Under the pieces are notes generated by a model. It saw only the letters and a program-made list of their open reading frames with translations, had not been told where the DNA came from and made no database searches. A DNA stretch of 64,000 nucleotides from Gorsachius magnificus (taxonomy: Eukaryota; Chordata; Aves; Pelecaniformes; Ardeidae): assembly GCA_034008185.1 (NCBI GenBank), contig CM067095.1, positions 4,882,610 through 4,946,609 of the forward strand, in the 5' to 3' direction. Below, one piece after another: positions 1-13,962 of this stretch. Position 1 is the stretch's first letter. Each line of letters begins with the position of its first letter. A program made the translations under genes and the position numbers.

Positions 1-3000
1 TACAGTCATACATTTATCCAAAATTGCTTTTATTACATCACTGCAAATAGCAATTTTCACAACTAAAATTCATACCTTTATTATAAGAGCTTTTTATTCA
101 TTGTCTTGTAGCTCTATTGAAGTTTAAACATTTGGGCTGAGTGTTTTCTCCAGTAGAGCTTTCCTTCAGGCTGAATTTCTCTTTTAGGAAAGCTTCAGCT
201 ACAATAATTTGAATCAGTTAGGGAAATTTTTGTGCAAGTTTCTTCCATTAGTGGCTCCCAAGACACGGTCAAGCAGCTTGCTGTCAGTCTGCAGCCCTAC
301 GGCTGCCAGCAGAGCATGGGACACGATGTCTCCCTTCCACTCTGTATGGAGCTGAAAGGGTGGCAGAGCTCACCACAGCCTTGGAACTGGCAACACACCA
401 ACATCCATACCGAGCCTCCAGGGATTCCCCTTCTTCCCTATCCCTCTTTTCCTGCCTATAAAACCGGTTCTGAATTTGACCTTATCATAAACTGCCATTT
501 CAACTGGACAACTACCAACGTTTAAACTACGTCTCCTGTGCTGAGGTTAATCCTGATCTGAAAATCAGTAGGAATTGGGGAAAGTATTGGATTTAGGGGG
601 TCACTATCAACTGTCTTTTGGACAGATCATTCTCTTCCAGATAGCTGTAGTTAGACACTGACCTCATCCCTTCCAAGGCTATTCTACTTTTGTATCTTTG
701 ACTAAATCTTAATGCTTTTTGTAGCTTATACCACCCATCAATAATATTTCTTCTTTCCAGGAATGCACCTATCACTAGTGCCTAATGACTGTTATTTGGA
801 AGCAGAAACATTTCTTTCGGATCACTGAAGATCTGCTCCACGAACCAACTTTCTATTCAAACACCCCTTTTTAATAATGATTCTGTGGATAACTGTGCTG
901 AGTACGAAAAATAATAGTTTTGCTTTAACTGTCTAGCCACTTCAAATGTTTAAAACAAATTCCCTCTATTATATCAAAATGAAAATCCTGCACTGTATAA
1001 ATAGGAATGTATTTCAGCTATAGTAAACAGTTTTAACTCATTTAATTAAGGCTATATAAGTAACAGAGGTAAGTAGCAAACAATTCAGACAGTAAATACA
1101 ATGTAAACTCTGTGAGAATCCGTCCTACAAACAGCTTTGAAACCTTACATGGGCTACATACACTTTCAGTTTTGACAAATATAAAAGGGACAATGTTTAA
1201 TCTAAAAATAATCAAATGAAAATGGAAAGAACTTTATAAAAATCAGTAACATGATACTTGTTATTCAGAGGATTACTTTCGAAGAATGCTTGGCTAAAAC
1301 TATAATCCACCTACACTGAGAAAAATAAAGTGGTACACAGAAGGGAGTAATATTTCAGGAAAACAAATAACAGAGTACTTTAATATTTAAATCCCATTAT
1401 TCACCACCAAGCCCCCAGATTTAAGACAGACATGCCAAAGTATTGATGTGAATTCACAGCAGCTGAAAATGCTTGTGGTCATCCTCTAAGAGGACTGGCC
1501 TTCTGATCTCAAGAAAGGCTAAGATTTGGCAGGGAGGGAATGGAGTGAGAAGAACACAGCTTAAGAGTATGACACTTACTGCAGAAAGAGGTGGGGCGCA
1601 AGATATAACCAATGCCTTTGATCTAGCTTGTTCAGGTACAGAAGAACCTTAGGAAAGCACTATCACAGGCAGAGAACAGGATAGGAAGTGAATGCTTAGA
1701 GTCCACCTACTGTAAATGTGGCCATAGGAAGAAGTCACACAGTAAGAGACATTCCCTGCTTTGTCAGGGGTAGAATGAATCTAAATGCGGATTTCCATGG
1801 TAGAAGGAGAAGGGAGACACAGATCAGAGCTGGTGTGAAGTCACAAAAGAGAAAACTGTCACCCCTGTTCTCCTCAGCTAGCACTTGAATTTTACTCTTG
1901 CCAGTGCCTCAGCTCTCAACACGTTGTACAATTACAGAAGTTCCTGTCCTAGTTCCACTATTTTAAGATTTATCTTGGGTATTTCCTTCTTTCTGCCCCT
2001 CAACCATTCTACCACTATGTTAAAACAAATTTTAGTAGGTTTTCAATAGCATGCAGACTAATGAATTTCTGAGAGGTGTAAAGATAATTTTAAAAAGATA
2101 AAAGGGCAATGATTTAAGAACATACGTAATGACAAAGCAGCAAAATACTCAAGAGACTTGGCAGGCAACTGTAGAAACACAATACCTTTTATAGGGCTCC
2201 TTTGTCGTAGTGGCTTTAAGGTAGAAATTCTCCCTTGCTTCGATGATAACTGTCAGAGAAACAAACATAACAAAAAGACATTTTTATTCCATCTAGGGGA
2301 AGTAGGAAGAGGGGATTATTTTTAAATAATTGATAACATTTACATGTTAGAAATCCATTACTTGTATCTCCCCTTGGCTCCCCTTCCCTTCCTGAGTCGT
2401 GCTGGTGTACAACAAAGTGTTACTTCCAACATCTACTCCACCATCACCTGAAACCCCAAGAAAATCCCACAGAACTGAAGTATAGAAAGTAAACTCCATA
2501 GGAGGAGCTCATTTGGCTAACTAGCTATTTCAATCCTCTTGATTTCTGCCCCTGTGCTACCCATATGCGCATATATTAAACATTTTCAAACTTAGAACTT
2601 AACCCAATATGTATTTAATTCCCCCGTGATTCATAGATTTAAAAGCCAAAAATGTTTCCCTCATAAGCATACACCATAACATTTTCAGTCATCCAGGTCT
2701 ACAGACCATCTAGTGACTCTAAAAATGTCAATACACCTCATCCCGTTTGAGATTTTTCCTTCTAGCAGCAGGAAATGAGAGGAATTAGGGCGGGAAGAGA
2801 TTCACCTTTGAAATTCACCAGAAAGAAATCAACATTTTTCCAGATCTCATTTTTCATTTGAGCTTTTCATTTTTTAGCTTTTGTCTCATAACAAGAATAT
2901 GACTACCACCCCTAAGTAGGATAATTTTATGTATTTTATTAAAATATTCTCCATTTTTAAGCCAGAAATAATTCATTATTTAGTGTCACCTGGAGCAGAC

Positions 3001-3574
3001 AAAAACTATGGCAAAAATACTTTGCTTGATTTTTCCTTCCTCCTTTTCCACCTGTATTTTTTCTCTTCATTGATTCAGAGTCAAGAAGACAAGCAGCCTA
3101 AGGCATTTGTCTTGTCTGGGGACATCCTTGGTAAGACCCAGATCCACTATACCCTTCATGTATGGCTGTGGGTTATTTAACCTTTTTTTTATCATATAAT
3201 CTGGGAACAAAACTGCGTTTTCATACTTCACAAGCTCTCATAAAAATAGCTATATAAAATATCATGAGGTATCAGGTACTTCAGAAAAGAAACACCCACA
3301 CTATTACTGGTCTTCTAGTGATAATCACATCTGAATAGTCTGAAATTTAGTGTTGATAACCAAGAAAAAAAATACTTGTCTTTTCAAAACAAATCTAGTT
3401 GTTTCATTTTATTCTTCAAGCAGAATTTTTTGTTAAAACGTTCAATACATTGCACAACCAGAAAGTTTAGCAATAACATAAGTACAGATGATGAAGGCAA
3501 GCCTGGAGGAGGCTGCATTGCCAATACTACACATCCACTCTGTGGATAACACAGGGAGATGGGTCAGCAGGAGT
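1..3574. other. Non-coding, unique-looking DNA; no gene seen
   Basis: AT-rich sequence with stops in all frames. The open frames here are short (97 codons or fewer) and show no family I recognise. I see no CR1 end, no simple repeat of note, no CpG-rich promoter-like block and no convincing exon with paired splice sites. It could be intron or intergenic DNA. Confidence 0.6.
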
Positions 3575-3655
3575 TGCGACAGGAATTCAAACCCACATGG
3601 GCTACCTCCTCTTGCAAGGCAGGCACTACTCTACCTAGTCCTGTGAGTCACAGTC
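3575..3655 (-). repeat. tRNA-like SINE remnant (MIR-like), decayed
   Basis: On the minus strand the order is an A-box-like block (CTAGGTAGAGTAGTGCC, about 3622-3638) and then a B-box-like block (GGTTTGAATTCC, 3582-3593), the arrangement of a tRNA-derived RNA polymerase III promoter. The cloverleaf arms do not pair cleanly, so this is not an intact tRNA gene. It resembles the 5' head of amniote MIR-type SINEs. The family assignment is from memory and uncertain. Confidence 0.4.
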
Positions 3656-6600
3656 CCTAAGGTGCTGCCATTAAGGGGTTACAGCGAACAACCGGATCAG
3701 CTAATGCTGACAGACCAAGCCGTCCTCAGCGCGTCCACATGGCTGCAGTCTAACTGACACTGGGAAACCAAGTGTTGGTTTATATTGGCCAATGCCAGCT
3801 GAGAGCTTGAGCCCAAAATCCTGGGAAGCCTGGAGCTTGCTGAGGCTCATGGCTATATTGCAGAGTCCCTTCTTCAACCCTTGGTTGCTGTCCATGTGAT
3901 AACATGACCTGCAGGGTAGAAGGAGGGGGGAAAATCCCACCAGCTCAGACCACGTGACATTTAAAAAACCACCTGTACTTCACTGCAGAAATGCTGCTTC
4001 ATTCCAATGATGCGCTTTTATCACTGATTTTAATCAAGTATCTTACAGCTCTCAGATGAGAAAGGTGGAGAAAAACCTGTAATGCCTTTTCAAATTGCTT
4101 GTTATCTCTCACTTGTAACTAATTACCCCAGTCACACCATTAGAGATTCTGAGTGGTTTTATGTTCGCTCACCAACAAACGACTAAAAAAAATGAAATTA
4201 GACAATTAGTCTCTACCTATAATAACTAATTAAGATAAATATTTTCAGAATAAGGAACTTAACGGAACATCAAGACACTGACACTGCAAAATGCATGTAA
4301 AAGTAAAGCATCTATCAGCAAACAATTTCTTGCCATTCAGCAAGTTCCACAATTGCATCCCAACACCTACTTTGGTTTTTTCCTACCCCAGCGAACATAA
4401 TTAGTTAATAAAACTTGTTTCTACTGTGGTCAGAATGTGTGTAGCTTGTTGGACTACAGGAAAGCTTAGGGACAAATTTTGATGCTGCACCATCACATGG
4501 GTATGCAGCAGCGACAGATCAGCAGTTTTACACAAACGGTGGGATGGAAAGTTCTGCAGCAATCTGCCCTACCATTCCTTTTTCCTTATTTTGCATCACC
4601 TGCTAAGCCTGGACTATGCTGGCAATCCACTCATACCTTCTTGGTCCCTTACTCAAAAAGCTTCTGAACATGCACCCAGTTCCTGAAAATGATTACTGTG
4701 CAGTCTGTTGTGTGAGCAGCAGTTTTCAGATAGGTAAAGCATGGGTGAATCCAGGGAATTCAGTGGACTTGCTTGGCCTTGGTTCATGCTGCGCCAGCCT
4801 GCTTGTTAGTGACGTGGAGACAGCGCTACACAAAACCACTAATGAAATGCATTCCATGGCACTGAGCGGATTCCTCGCCTGTGCATAGAAATAGCTGCAA
4901 TTAGAACTGCCAAGTGTGAGGCAAGTAGTACCAAGACAAGTGAGAGAGACAATAAAATGATGTGGATAGACAAGCAAACTACTTTTCGATTCAGCTACAG
5001 TACGTATGGCAAATAAGCATGTTTTGCAAAATCTTGCCAAGGGCATGAATGGAAAGCCTGTATCTTTGGCTCCTGTCACTCAAATGAGCTTCTCTCTGGC
5101 GTTCCTGGCATTAAAATAACTAATAAAGAATTTGGATGATGTAATTTATTTGGTAACAGAAAAATTACCTGCAGATTCATAGCTACAGCCCTCATCGCAC
5201 ACTTAAACCCCCAAATCAGCCCTAATGGACTAATGTCTCGCTCACTTACAGCAGCGTACCGCAGAGAGCACAACCTCAGTTAACAGGAGTTACACCGATG
5301 GAAAAGAGACCAGTGGAAAAGAGCGCACTTGGTCCCAAGTTAAATTTCTCTGTCCATGTTTTGTCCGTATTGATTGCAAGCAGCTCATGCCCTCCAACTG
5401 TTTGTTTTCCTCGGCAGGGCCCTTGTCACAGATAAATCACCAGAAGCATAGGCAGAGCTCAATAGTATTCCTTGAGCTGTATTTTGCATCTGCTGTGATT
5501 TACTTCTCTTAACCAAGAGACAGGAGGTGAGGAGAAGGAATTTTCTTCCTAAGCTCCTTCTTCCATCACTTTATATCCTTATTTGCTAAGCTGCTGTTTT
5601 ATTTCACTGAGAAATGTAGGATATTCTGACTGACACCACAGTTCTGCTTTTATATCAGATATCAGATGGCAAACATGAGGTATCTACATTACACAATTCA
5701 GTATATGGGTATATACTCTGTCACAACTTGCATCCAAACATATGAAACAGTCATGGGAAATGAGGTCTCTCCACTTCAAGACATGATACAAACACAGCTA
5801 CCACACAACGCATTAACAGCAGCAACACTGTACTCTCATTATAAGGCTTTCCATCAAAGGAGGCGGACTACAAGCTGTTTGATATTCCAATATTTACACT
5901 CAATTATCCTTAGAAATTTATTTAAACCAGCATTATTTTTTGTGTTACTTATGAGCTTTGAGTTCCCTTATAAACTCCTACTCATTCTTAATTATAATGT
6001 AAATCAGCATGTTAACATCAAGCAAGCAACTATTAACTAAACCAGCTGACACAAACGCGGACAAAGTTCGGACAGAAGCAGTGGCAAAATGCCCAGAAAG
6101 TTACAACCCCCCTCCCACCGCTCAGTCAACATGGGCTGATGCACAGACTTTGCAAAATAAGATGCTCTGGGATTAAAAGAAAATTAAATTAAAAGGTAAC
6201 GACCCGTGCATCAGTACCCATAGATAAGAACTGTGGCTTTTTAAAACGTAAGGACTGAAAACGTACAACAGCCTAAAAAATGTTGCTCAAGGCATTACGT
6301 GCCAACAGCGGTAATCCTTTTTAAGGAAATGATGGCAAACCAGATGTAGCTTTTTGCGACGACGTTGGTATGAAATATAGAACTACAAAAGCCAATGTAT
6401 AGTGATTTACTCCAGTGTGCTATGATACAAGCAAGTAAAATTAAAGCTAATCCTTTCTACTGAAGGAAATGTCACACACTTTTGTGCATTTGGTAAATTA
6501 ATATTCATAAGAAGCCCAGACGCTTTAGTGTTTTTAATATAGGACTAGGATTTTCTCCTAAACATCAAACAGAGAAGTTGCATTAAAACTGCAGTTTCTT

Positions 6601-9000
6601 GATTGCCACAAACCTAAATGACAGCATTTCCAAGATTTGTTTTATCATGTCATACAGATTAGCAACTGTACACAACTGGGAGGTTCGCAAAATCCATCAA
6701 GCAGCCATGAATTATACATTCTTGACTCTTTAAAGTTAATGCATAATAACCTTCCTATGAAGAGCCTGCTGACAGCTGCTAGTACTATTTTCCTAATATT
6801 TCTCATTACAAACACAGACATCTAGGAATGGAAAACCAAGCAGGTATACACAGAATCTAATACCACACAGGTGCACATATATATGACATGTATATGTAGT
6901 AAGTGAGACTTTGCCAACAACATTGTTTCAAGAATTTATGTAGCAATAAAATTGTAGCTGAACATCTTTTATAAAAACTGTAATTTAAAATTTTACAGCC
7001 TAATATGCATAAGAATTCATCACACCCAATTAAATTAAAATGCAGCACTTGATCACCTTTTATGCACATTTTGAAAAGGAATTTTTTATATTATATGCTA
7101 ATATGGAGTTTCATTTAATTCATTTGATGAATTACCTAATTTTGTTTTCCAGTATACTAAGAATATCCCAACTGAACAAGATAGCTTTTCACGGGGTAAC
7201 CAAAGTCACCTTATATGTATTATAGAAACAGGATAAATGTATTCATTTTAAGTGAGAGGCAAAGGTGATCTTCCAGAAATTTATAATGCAAATTAATCTT
7301 GAAAAAAGAAGAAAAAAAAATTAAATCCTGGTTTTAGTGATAACACAACGTTAGTGCCAATCAAGTTCACAAGAGTTGTGGGAAACTCTGGTTGCAGCTG
7401 GTTATATTCTCCAGAGGAGAAATTACTCTCATAAAGCAAGCCAGACCCAGTTCTGCAGTCGCTTCCACGGCTGTTTAGCCTGGATAGAAATTGCAGTTAG
7501 GTCTGTAACTGCTGCTTAAAAATCCCAAGACAACAGCACTGAAGGTACTGACTGAACACCAAGAGCGTCTTAATATACTTTCATTTCTTGTTCCTAGAAA
7601 TACAGAACTAGAAGTTCTATAGAAGTTGTGTGCGCGTGCATCTATGATTACCCCAAAATCAAACCTTTATCATCATCTTAATTTCATAGCTCTGAAGGGC
7701 CACTGCAGGATTCAGTGGTTTTAGCTAAATCCCTGCTAGGTTCCTATGGCTCAGCAGAACGCCTGCTAGGCAGGAATAAGAGATACAAACTCGCAGCGCG
7801 AGCGGGGCCTTCCGGGGTGTCAGGCAAACCCAAGCAATAGTGGACAACATGAGAAGAACAGTAAGCGCTGGTGGCAGAGTTACGCTGAAGATAGAGCTTT
7901 AAGTTCATGACTGTAAATAAAATTCCAGATTATTTTTTTAATCTAGGTTGAATCACCCACCTGAATCATCCACCATATACAAATTTTGGTAAGTAACAAC
8001 TCCCAAGCCAACGTTTTTACTTTGCAAGGACTAGCAGTGAAAAGTCATTCCTCTATCAAATACATTTGCTGAAGAACGTTGCCCTTAATACAGATTTTGA
8101 CACAAGGAGTCAATCAGTAAGATTAATTTTCCATTATGCAAGATCTGAGTATAGGATTAATTTATTTTCTTACAGCTTACACTTTTTTTTTTCTCCCAAC
8201 ATTACATTATACACCAACTTGTTCAACTCCAAACGTAAGCTTAACATTACACAAATAAAATTGAATTTGTGTAAGAATTATTTTAGATTTGAAAAATGTG
8301 CTTTGCAGAAGAGCTCTTTTCTAAATAAACCAGCATTTCTAGTTACTAGTACTAGTAATCATTAGTGTTAATTAATAACTATATTATACAGTGAATTTAC
8401 ATGATGAAATTTCATTTTATTGTTTTCAAGTGATATAAATACCATTAAAGCGGTTTTAAAAATATGAATGTTCAGTGCAGCCATCCCCAACCATAAAAAT
8501 CATTAAAAGCCAAATGATCTTTGCTTATTGAAGACTTTTAACTTCAGCATTACATAGCTTCCTAACCAACCAAGGAGTCCAATTAACAGTCTGGAGGGTG
8601 AGAAATGGCTCCCAAGCCTGATTTCCTAATTCAAGGTTATTGCCCCTGCACAGGGGACCAGCAGGCTCCAGCCTAAAGAGAGTAGAGGGACAGACGGCAC
8701 CGAAGGAGACCAGCAGAGAAAATAAGGAAGGAAGAATCTCAGAAGTTAAGGGAGAGAAGAGAAGCAAATTGTTTAATTTGTGGGTGAATAGCCAACTTCA
8801 ACATTGACTGCAAGACAAAAAATACAGCAGACTCCAGCTGTGAATTTAGCCAAGGGTTTATATTTTAATTTCTTGAGGCGACCTATCCAATTCACTGTCA
8901 TATTTAATTGAAATACTAGATGAAAAGAACGGAGAAATTAAGCTCTCCTATTTGGCCCCTATTTGAACATGTTTTGCTGAAGAGGAGAAACGTTTTGCCT
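3656..9000. other. Non-coding DNA; no gene seen
   Basis: There is no supported gene. The longest frame here, 5666-6040 plus (124 codons), has low-complexity hydrophobic content and no recognisable domain, and I treat it as chance. A small CpG-rich patch occurs near 7790-7815 in otherwise CpG-poor DNA. T-rich and A-rich runs are scattered through the interval (for example 7308-7320 and 8186-8194). Confidence 0.6.
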
Positions 9001-9025
9001 AAAAAAAAAAAAAAAAAAAAAAAAA
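9001..9025. repeat. Poly(A) tract, 25 nt
   Basis: An uninterrupted run of 25 A is followed directly by a short GA repeat. No AATAAA signal or recognisable retrocopy lies upstream, so it cannot be assigned as the tail of a processed pseudogene or a LINE. The length may be variable between individuals or assemblies. Confidence 0.9.
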
Positions 9026-12000
9026 GAGAGAGAAGTTTAATATATGTGCATCATGGCTACTCTACCGGGTTTTAAACTCATTTACTGTACAGTCAAACTA
9101 TAAAGAGTGTCTTTAAATAACTCCTTCAGCATAGAATTCCCAAAGCAAGATGGAATTTTTAGAAGTAAATTATAAAAAGAAAATCTTTGTTGGCAATTTT
9201 AATTCAAGAAAGAAAACTGCAATTTACAATTACTGTCTTACTGTACTCATACAGCATAGATTAGCTGCTATAACCCAGCACAATGCCGCAACAGTTTCAT
9301 TATGATTACAATAACCAGAAGCACTCTGCAGTCAGCATCGTCAGATGTTTCTGTGTTGATCTGACATCATTCTAGCACGTTAATTAAGCCACGCTGATTG
9401 CCAGTGGCTAACGTCTACTGGCTTGGCAATTAAGCTAGCAAGGTCTCAACTCTGAACAAAAAAGGCAGCCACCAGATATTTTGTCAGGCTAGGAAATTTC
9501 TTACCGAAAATATGTACTTGAAAAATGCCCGGTTCTTTCAGAGCACAATCTCTGTGCCCAAATGGAAGAGGGAAACCAGTCTGAAAGAAAGCTAAACAAC
9601 AAGCAACATTTTGTGGATAAAAGCTAGGGTAGCCTAGCTTAACTTAACTATATTTTCTCCATAAATCTGCATTCATACGGAACAGTCTTACTAGTCTATG
9701 CCGACAACTAGAACACTTAACGTAGTCACTATTACAATGGTACCTAACCCCTGTAACTGGCACAAAAAATTCTACCACAGAAATACAGATTACTATCATA
9801 TGCCAACAAAGTTAAACAAAAGGAATGTAAAACACAGGTAAGATTGGAGAACTTACACAGGGAATGACAGTTTGCTGAAGGTCAGAGCCATGAGTGAGAA
9901 GCCCTGAACCTCACGACTAACCCTTAACACAAGTGATGCCTTCCTCTCGTCCTTAGGAAAGGCAGATGATCAAATGAGGCCTCAGTCACATCTCCAACTC
10001 TTACATTATTTACATGAAGCAGGATTTTTTTCTTTTTTAACAAGAAGACAGAAAACCAGCTTGAAACCTGTAGCATCCACAGCACTCTCATGGATGGTAG
10101 GAGACGCACACATCTTTCAGAAAACTGATCAAATGGATGCATGTGTATGCAGCTAAACCTAATGAGCATTCCCAAACTAACGAACTACATACCCATAGTT
10201 AGGAAATCAAAAAGTACAAGTAGTCAGATTATTTCAGATGCGCTGGCATTTTTTATAATTTTATTTTATGTTCCACAGAAGCATTGATTTTACTAATGAG
10301 GTTTTGGCTAGTAGAAATTGGAAGGATGTGAAATGTGTCACCTGGGTGACAGTGAGAGCATAGCACATCTGTTTGACTTACACTAAAATTACGCATATTC
10401 TATTTAATTGCATAACAATGTTTCCATTTGTCTGTGTTGAAAAATAATTTAGTAAGTTCTATTTATTAATGATGACCCAAAGGGAGAAGGTCACATGAAG
10501 AGAAGTAGGATCTCTACTCAGTCATGCACACAAACCAGTGTTACGTTAGCACAGATAAAGATCACTAATATAAATTGCTTTGATAAAGCAAGGTGAAAAT
10601 TAAAGGTGAAGTACTGTCGCAATCTAAAATGAAAAACAATTGCCAGGGAAAGATATAAATAGCATCCAAACTTGTTGCTCAGTGAATGTAAAAGAGATGG
10701 CTAGAAAGAATATCTAAGGATAGAAGAAATCAATCATTTGCAGTTGTCATAGACCAGAGCTCAGTAACCTTTCTGGCAAACTGGGAATTCCCACACAAAG
10801 CAGAGAGCGCTTACTGAAGATGGAAATACAGAGAATATTTGTATTCCAAGTCCCAGAACTCTTACAAACTGTATGCTTCATTTTAATACGCTCAGGCTAC
10901 CAGGCAGTCACATTACTGAGGCTATTTATAGACACAGAAACTTATTCAAATACTCGGCTCCAGTTTTTTCAATTCCAGGACAAACAAGAACAGCTAAAAT
11001 GTGCAACACCAGCTTCCAGAAGTATGTGTTACCACATTCACAAAAAGGTTATGTAAGCACCTATAATCTTATGTTGATTGAAACATGGTAAATAGATGTA
11101 TTTATTAACATAGCTTGTTTCCCAGTGGTTTCAGTTCATAAATTTAAGGACTGTAGACTCCTAACAGTTTGTTGGGTTTAATCTGGTCTTTAGACACTAA
11201 AAAGGAATTCAGCCTCTTCTTTTAAAAGGATTAAAATGTGAACGTAGTAGGAATTTGGTTATCCAGACACTTCTGAAGCAAAATTACTTGCTTTGCCGTA
11301 CCGTTTCCTTTTTTATGGTGACTGCTCTCATCTCTTTTTCGGGTACTACTGTAGCTCTTCTGATATAGAAAAGTTATTACAACCCTACTGTAAGAAGTTG
11401 GAAAGAATTCTTAGACCCATGTGGTTTTATATTTATCTTTAAGGCCAATAAAGGGAGATTAAATTAAATCATATTCCTGAACCTCTGACAACTTGCTAAT
11501 TTCAAGCAACTTATTGCTTTTTCTAAGAAATATTGGGGGGATGCACTAGAGAAAACCTAAACAAGAACGGGTGTTAGGACGCTGAGAGTACAACAAGCCA
11601 GTATTAAAGAAAAAATAGATTTATTTCAATAGCTGCCTGTTTTTTAAGACCTGCAGACTCAGATCGCCAGACATTTGGCAATTACTGTAAACCGGTTAAT
11701 CTAGTTCAGTGACAGCTTGACCTCATGGAGTCCAAAATACTGCATTTTGTTGCTAGTGGAGACACAAACAAGAGACCAAAGATGTCTTTGAAAGGCCAAA
11801 TTAACCAACTAAACACAGCAGTGGGAGTATTGAAGAGTACAGCACATGCTAGAAAGCCTAGCAATGAAACATGCTGACACCAAATAAATTTGAGAGTGGG
11901 AAGAACACAGAAACACTGGCAAGGAAAGGCGCTCAGGAGACCCACATTTCCACTGTAAACAGAAGCAGTAGCGCCAAGCTGGCAAGGGAAGCGCGTGCCA

Positions 12001-13641
12001 AAGTGCATTTGGAGCTAAAAGCAGGGAATTGCCAGTATGCCTGTCACTGGGGCCTGAGTCGTAGTTATCCCTCTCAGTGTACGTGTTTCATGTGGCTGCT
12101 GTGATAACTTACCTAGATAAATATGAGAAGGTATGAAGTAGCAATGGGCTAATTAGTATTAAATCAGTAGTTAGTGGCTGCAGAGAATGCTCTTTGTGGC
12201 TAGGCAGAGGAAAAACAAGGAGAAAAAAATGAACGCAAGCAGGGAAACAAGGAAAATAAGGTTAACAGTGAAGAAAGCACACACTGAGTCTGTCCACCAC
12301 TTGGTCAGGAAAGGGAAGAAGCTATTAATAAAAGAGAAATAAATGGTAAACAATTCACATACATTTGCACCATGCTATAGTTCCTGCTATTCACGTTGAT
12401 AGTAGGATCAATACCCATTCCTGGTAAGATTAGTAAGTGTGGTACCGCTTTGCTTTTAAGATTTACGTATTTATAAATATACATTTGACATACCTGTTGA
12501 ATCAGTTTTTCAGTACCACATAACCTTTCTCCTTTTGCTCCCGCGACAAAGAGAAATAAAATAAGAACAAAAGAGGTCAAAGAAGCTAAGAGTGGCATAG
12601 CATTTGAAAGCGTGGATATACTGTGCTGCACTCCTGAGCTCTCTGGTCTCAGATGTAATTGAGATATCGTGCCCTACAGAACCATTCCCTCGAAGCACAC
12701 GGCTCATTACTGTTCAAGCTCACAGGAATGGAGCAGGCAGAACGGGGCGTAAGACAACATGGGAAACCATGAAGCAGTGAAAAAGCTGGCAGATCTAATT
12801 TTAGTTCTGCCAGCCTGGACAGTGTCCTCATAACAAGCACCAAGTGTGATAAAACTGATGAAGGGGCCTAACCATCAAAAATGCAGAAGCAGTAACTATC
12901 ACACAAGTCTTATTTGTGTCTTAAATATTTATAACCTTCACATTTAAGAGGCAGAATATGGCTGCACATCTGTTCTTTTAATCTGAACGCATGCCTTTTA
13001 ATGTAAGCAGCTAAGAAACTGCAAAGACTACTGTCACGACACTTCTGTGGGACTTTGCGAGCCAGCTTCCAGGCTGACTCCATCATTAGAAGGCTGTGGC
13101 AGACCATGAATGTTCAGATGCTGGTTTTCTCCTCTCTCATTATATTATGCCTCCTGAATGATTCAGCGATGTCTCTAGTTTCTGTGGCATCGGAAATGTA
13201 GCAAAAGATTGATGAGGCCAAAAATACTGGTCTCAAAAAACCTCAGCTCAACTAGTAATTTATTAGAAAAAGAAAATATATTTCATACAGATGCCCTGGA
13301 AACCAGCAAGATATTTTGATTTCCAATCACAAAAGTGTCAGAAGCTGTAGGTACTTCTCAGATCTCAAAACATGCAGAAATGAAATGGATCCTATGAATA
13401 TAGTATCCGCTATAATGACACCATATCGGCCTCGCAAAACTGCACAAAAATATACTTGTCTGCAACTTGCTAGAATAATTGTAATGAACAACCAAATAAT
13501 ATTTTTCTTGATATCAAAAAAATGTAATCACCCTGAGTAGGCTGAAAAAAAATTTGCAAAGCTTCTATATATTAAGCTGCTCGTATAATGCTAATACATC
13601 TATGTAGTAAAATAAACCAAGCTGCTATTCCCTCTAGGCCT
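9026..13641. other. Non-coding DNA; possible conserved element near 9360-9440
   Basis: There is no supported gene. The open frames, up to about 108 codons, overlap each other on both strands and show no family signature. The block around 9360-9440 contains homeodomain-type AT cores (TTAATTAA, CAATTAA) and nested inverted repeats. It reads more like a regulatory or conserved non-coding element than the surrounding sequence, but conservation cannot be tested here. Confidence 0.5.
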
Positions 13642-13755
13642 CATAGAATCATAGAATCGTTTAGGTTGGAAAAGACCTTTAAGGTCATCAAGTCCAACCG
13701 TTAACCTAACACTGCCATCCCACCACTAAACAATCTAAACCTCATCTAAGTCTTA
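13642..13755 (-). mobile_element. CR1 LINE, 3' end fragment
   Basis: Read on the plus strand it starts with two copies of the CR1 terminal octamer (CATAGAATCATAGAATC). The conserved CR1 tail follows (TTTAGGTTGGAAAAGACC, then the AAGTCCAACCGTTAACC block) and similarity fades after about 13735. CR1 inserts by target-primed reverse transcription and is usually truncated at its 5' end, so a copy of about 110 bp is normal. It carries the GGGATGGCAGTG-type tail shared with the copies at 29046 and 33435. No coding capacity remains. Confidence 0.93.
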
Positions 13756-13896
13756 CTTTTTTGGTCCCTTAGCAAGGGAGATGGACTTTTCCATGTGTCC
13801 AGAGGCCACGCAGACACTAAAAGAAAGCACAGAAGCAAATGTACTCTCCACTGAAACCCTGCTATTAACATACTTTGATTAATAGTAGCAGAGTTT
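13756..13896. other. Non-coding spacer between CR1 and hairpin cluster
   Basis: Short AT-rich spacer with no gene or repeat recognised. Confidence 0.6.
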
Positions 13897-13945
13897 TAAT
13901 AACATAATATGAATTTTGTTGTTAAAAATTAATGTTATGTTATTA
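13897..13945. repeat. Perfect 11-bp inverted repeat with 27-nt loop
   Basis: TAATAACATAA at 13897-13907 is the exact reverse complement of TTATGTTATTA at 13935-13945. The 27-nt loop is AT-rich. It could be a weak cruciform or RNA hairpin, or the terminal inverted repeat of a tiny decayed element. AT-rich DNA makes such pairs fairly common by chance. Confidence 0.7.
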
Positions 13946-13962
13946 TAAAAAATTAGTTGTCC

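Noticed and set aside
3575..3655. Intact tRNA gene on the minus strand
   Set aside because: A-box and B-box-like words are present, but the acceptor and anticodon arms do not pair, so a SINE remnant fits better.
5666..6040. 124-codon plus-strand open frame
   Set aside because: No family, signal or splice context is recognised. The composition simply reflects AT-rich DNA.
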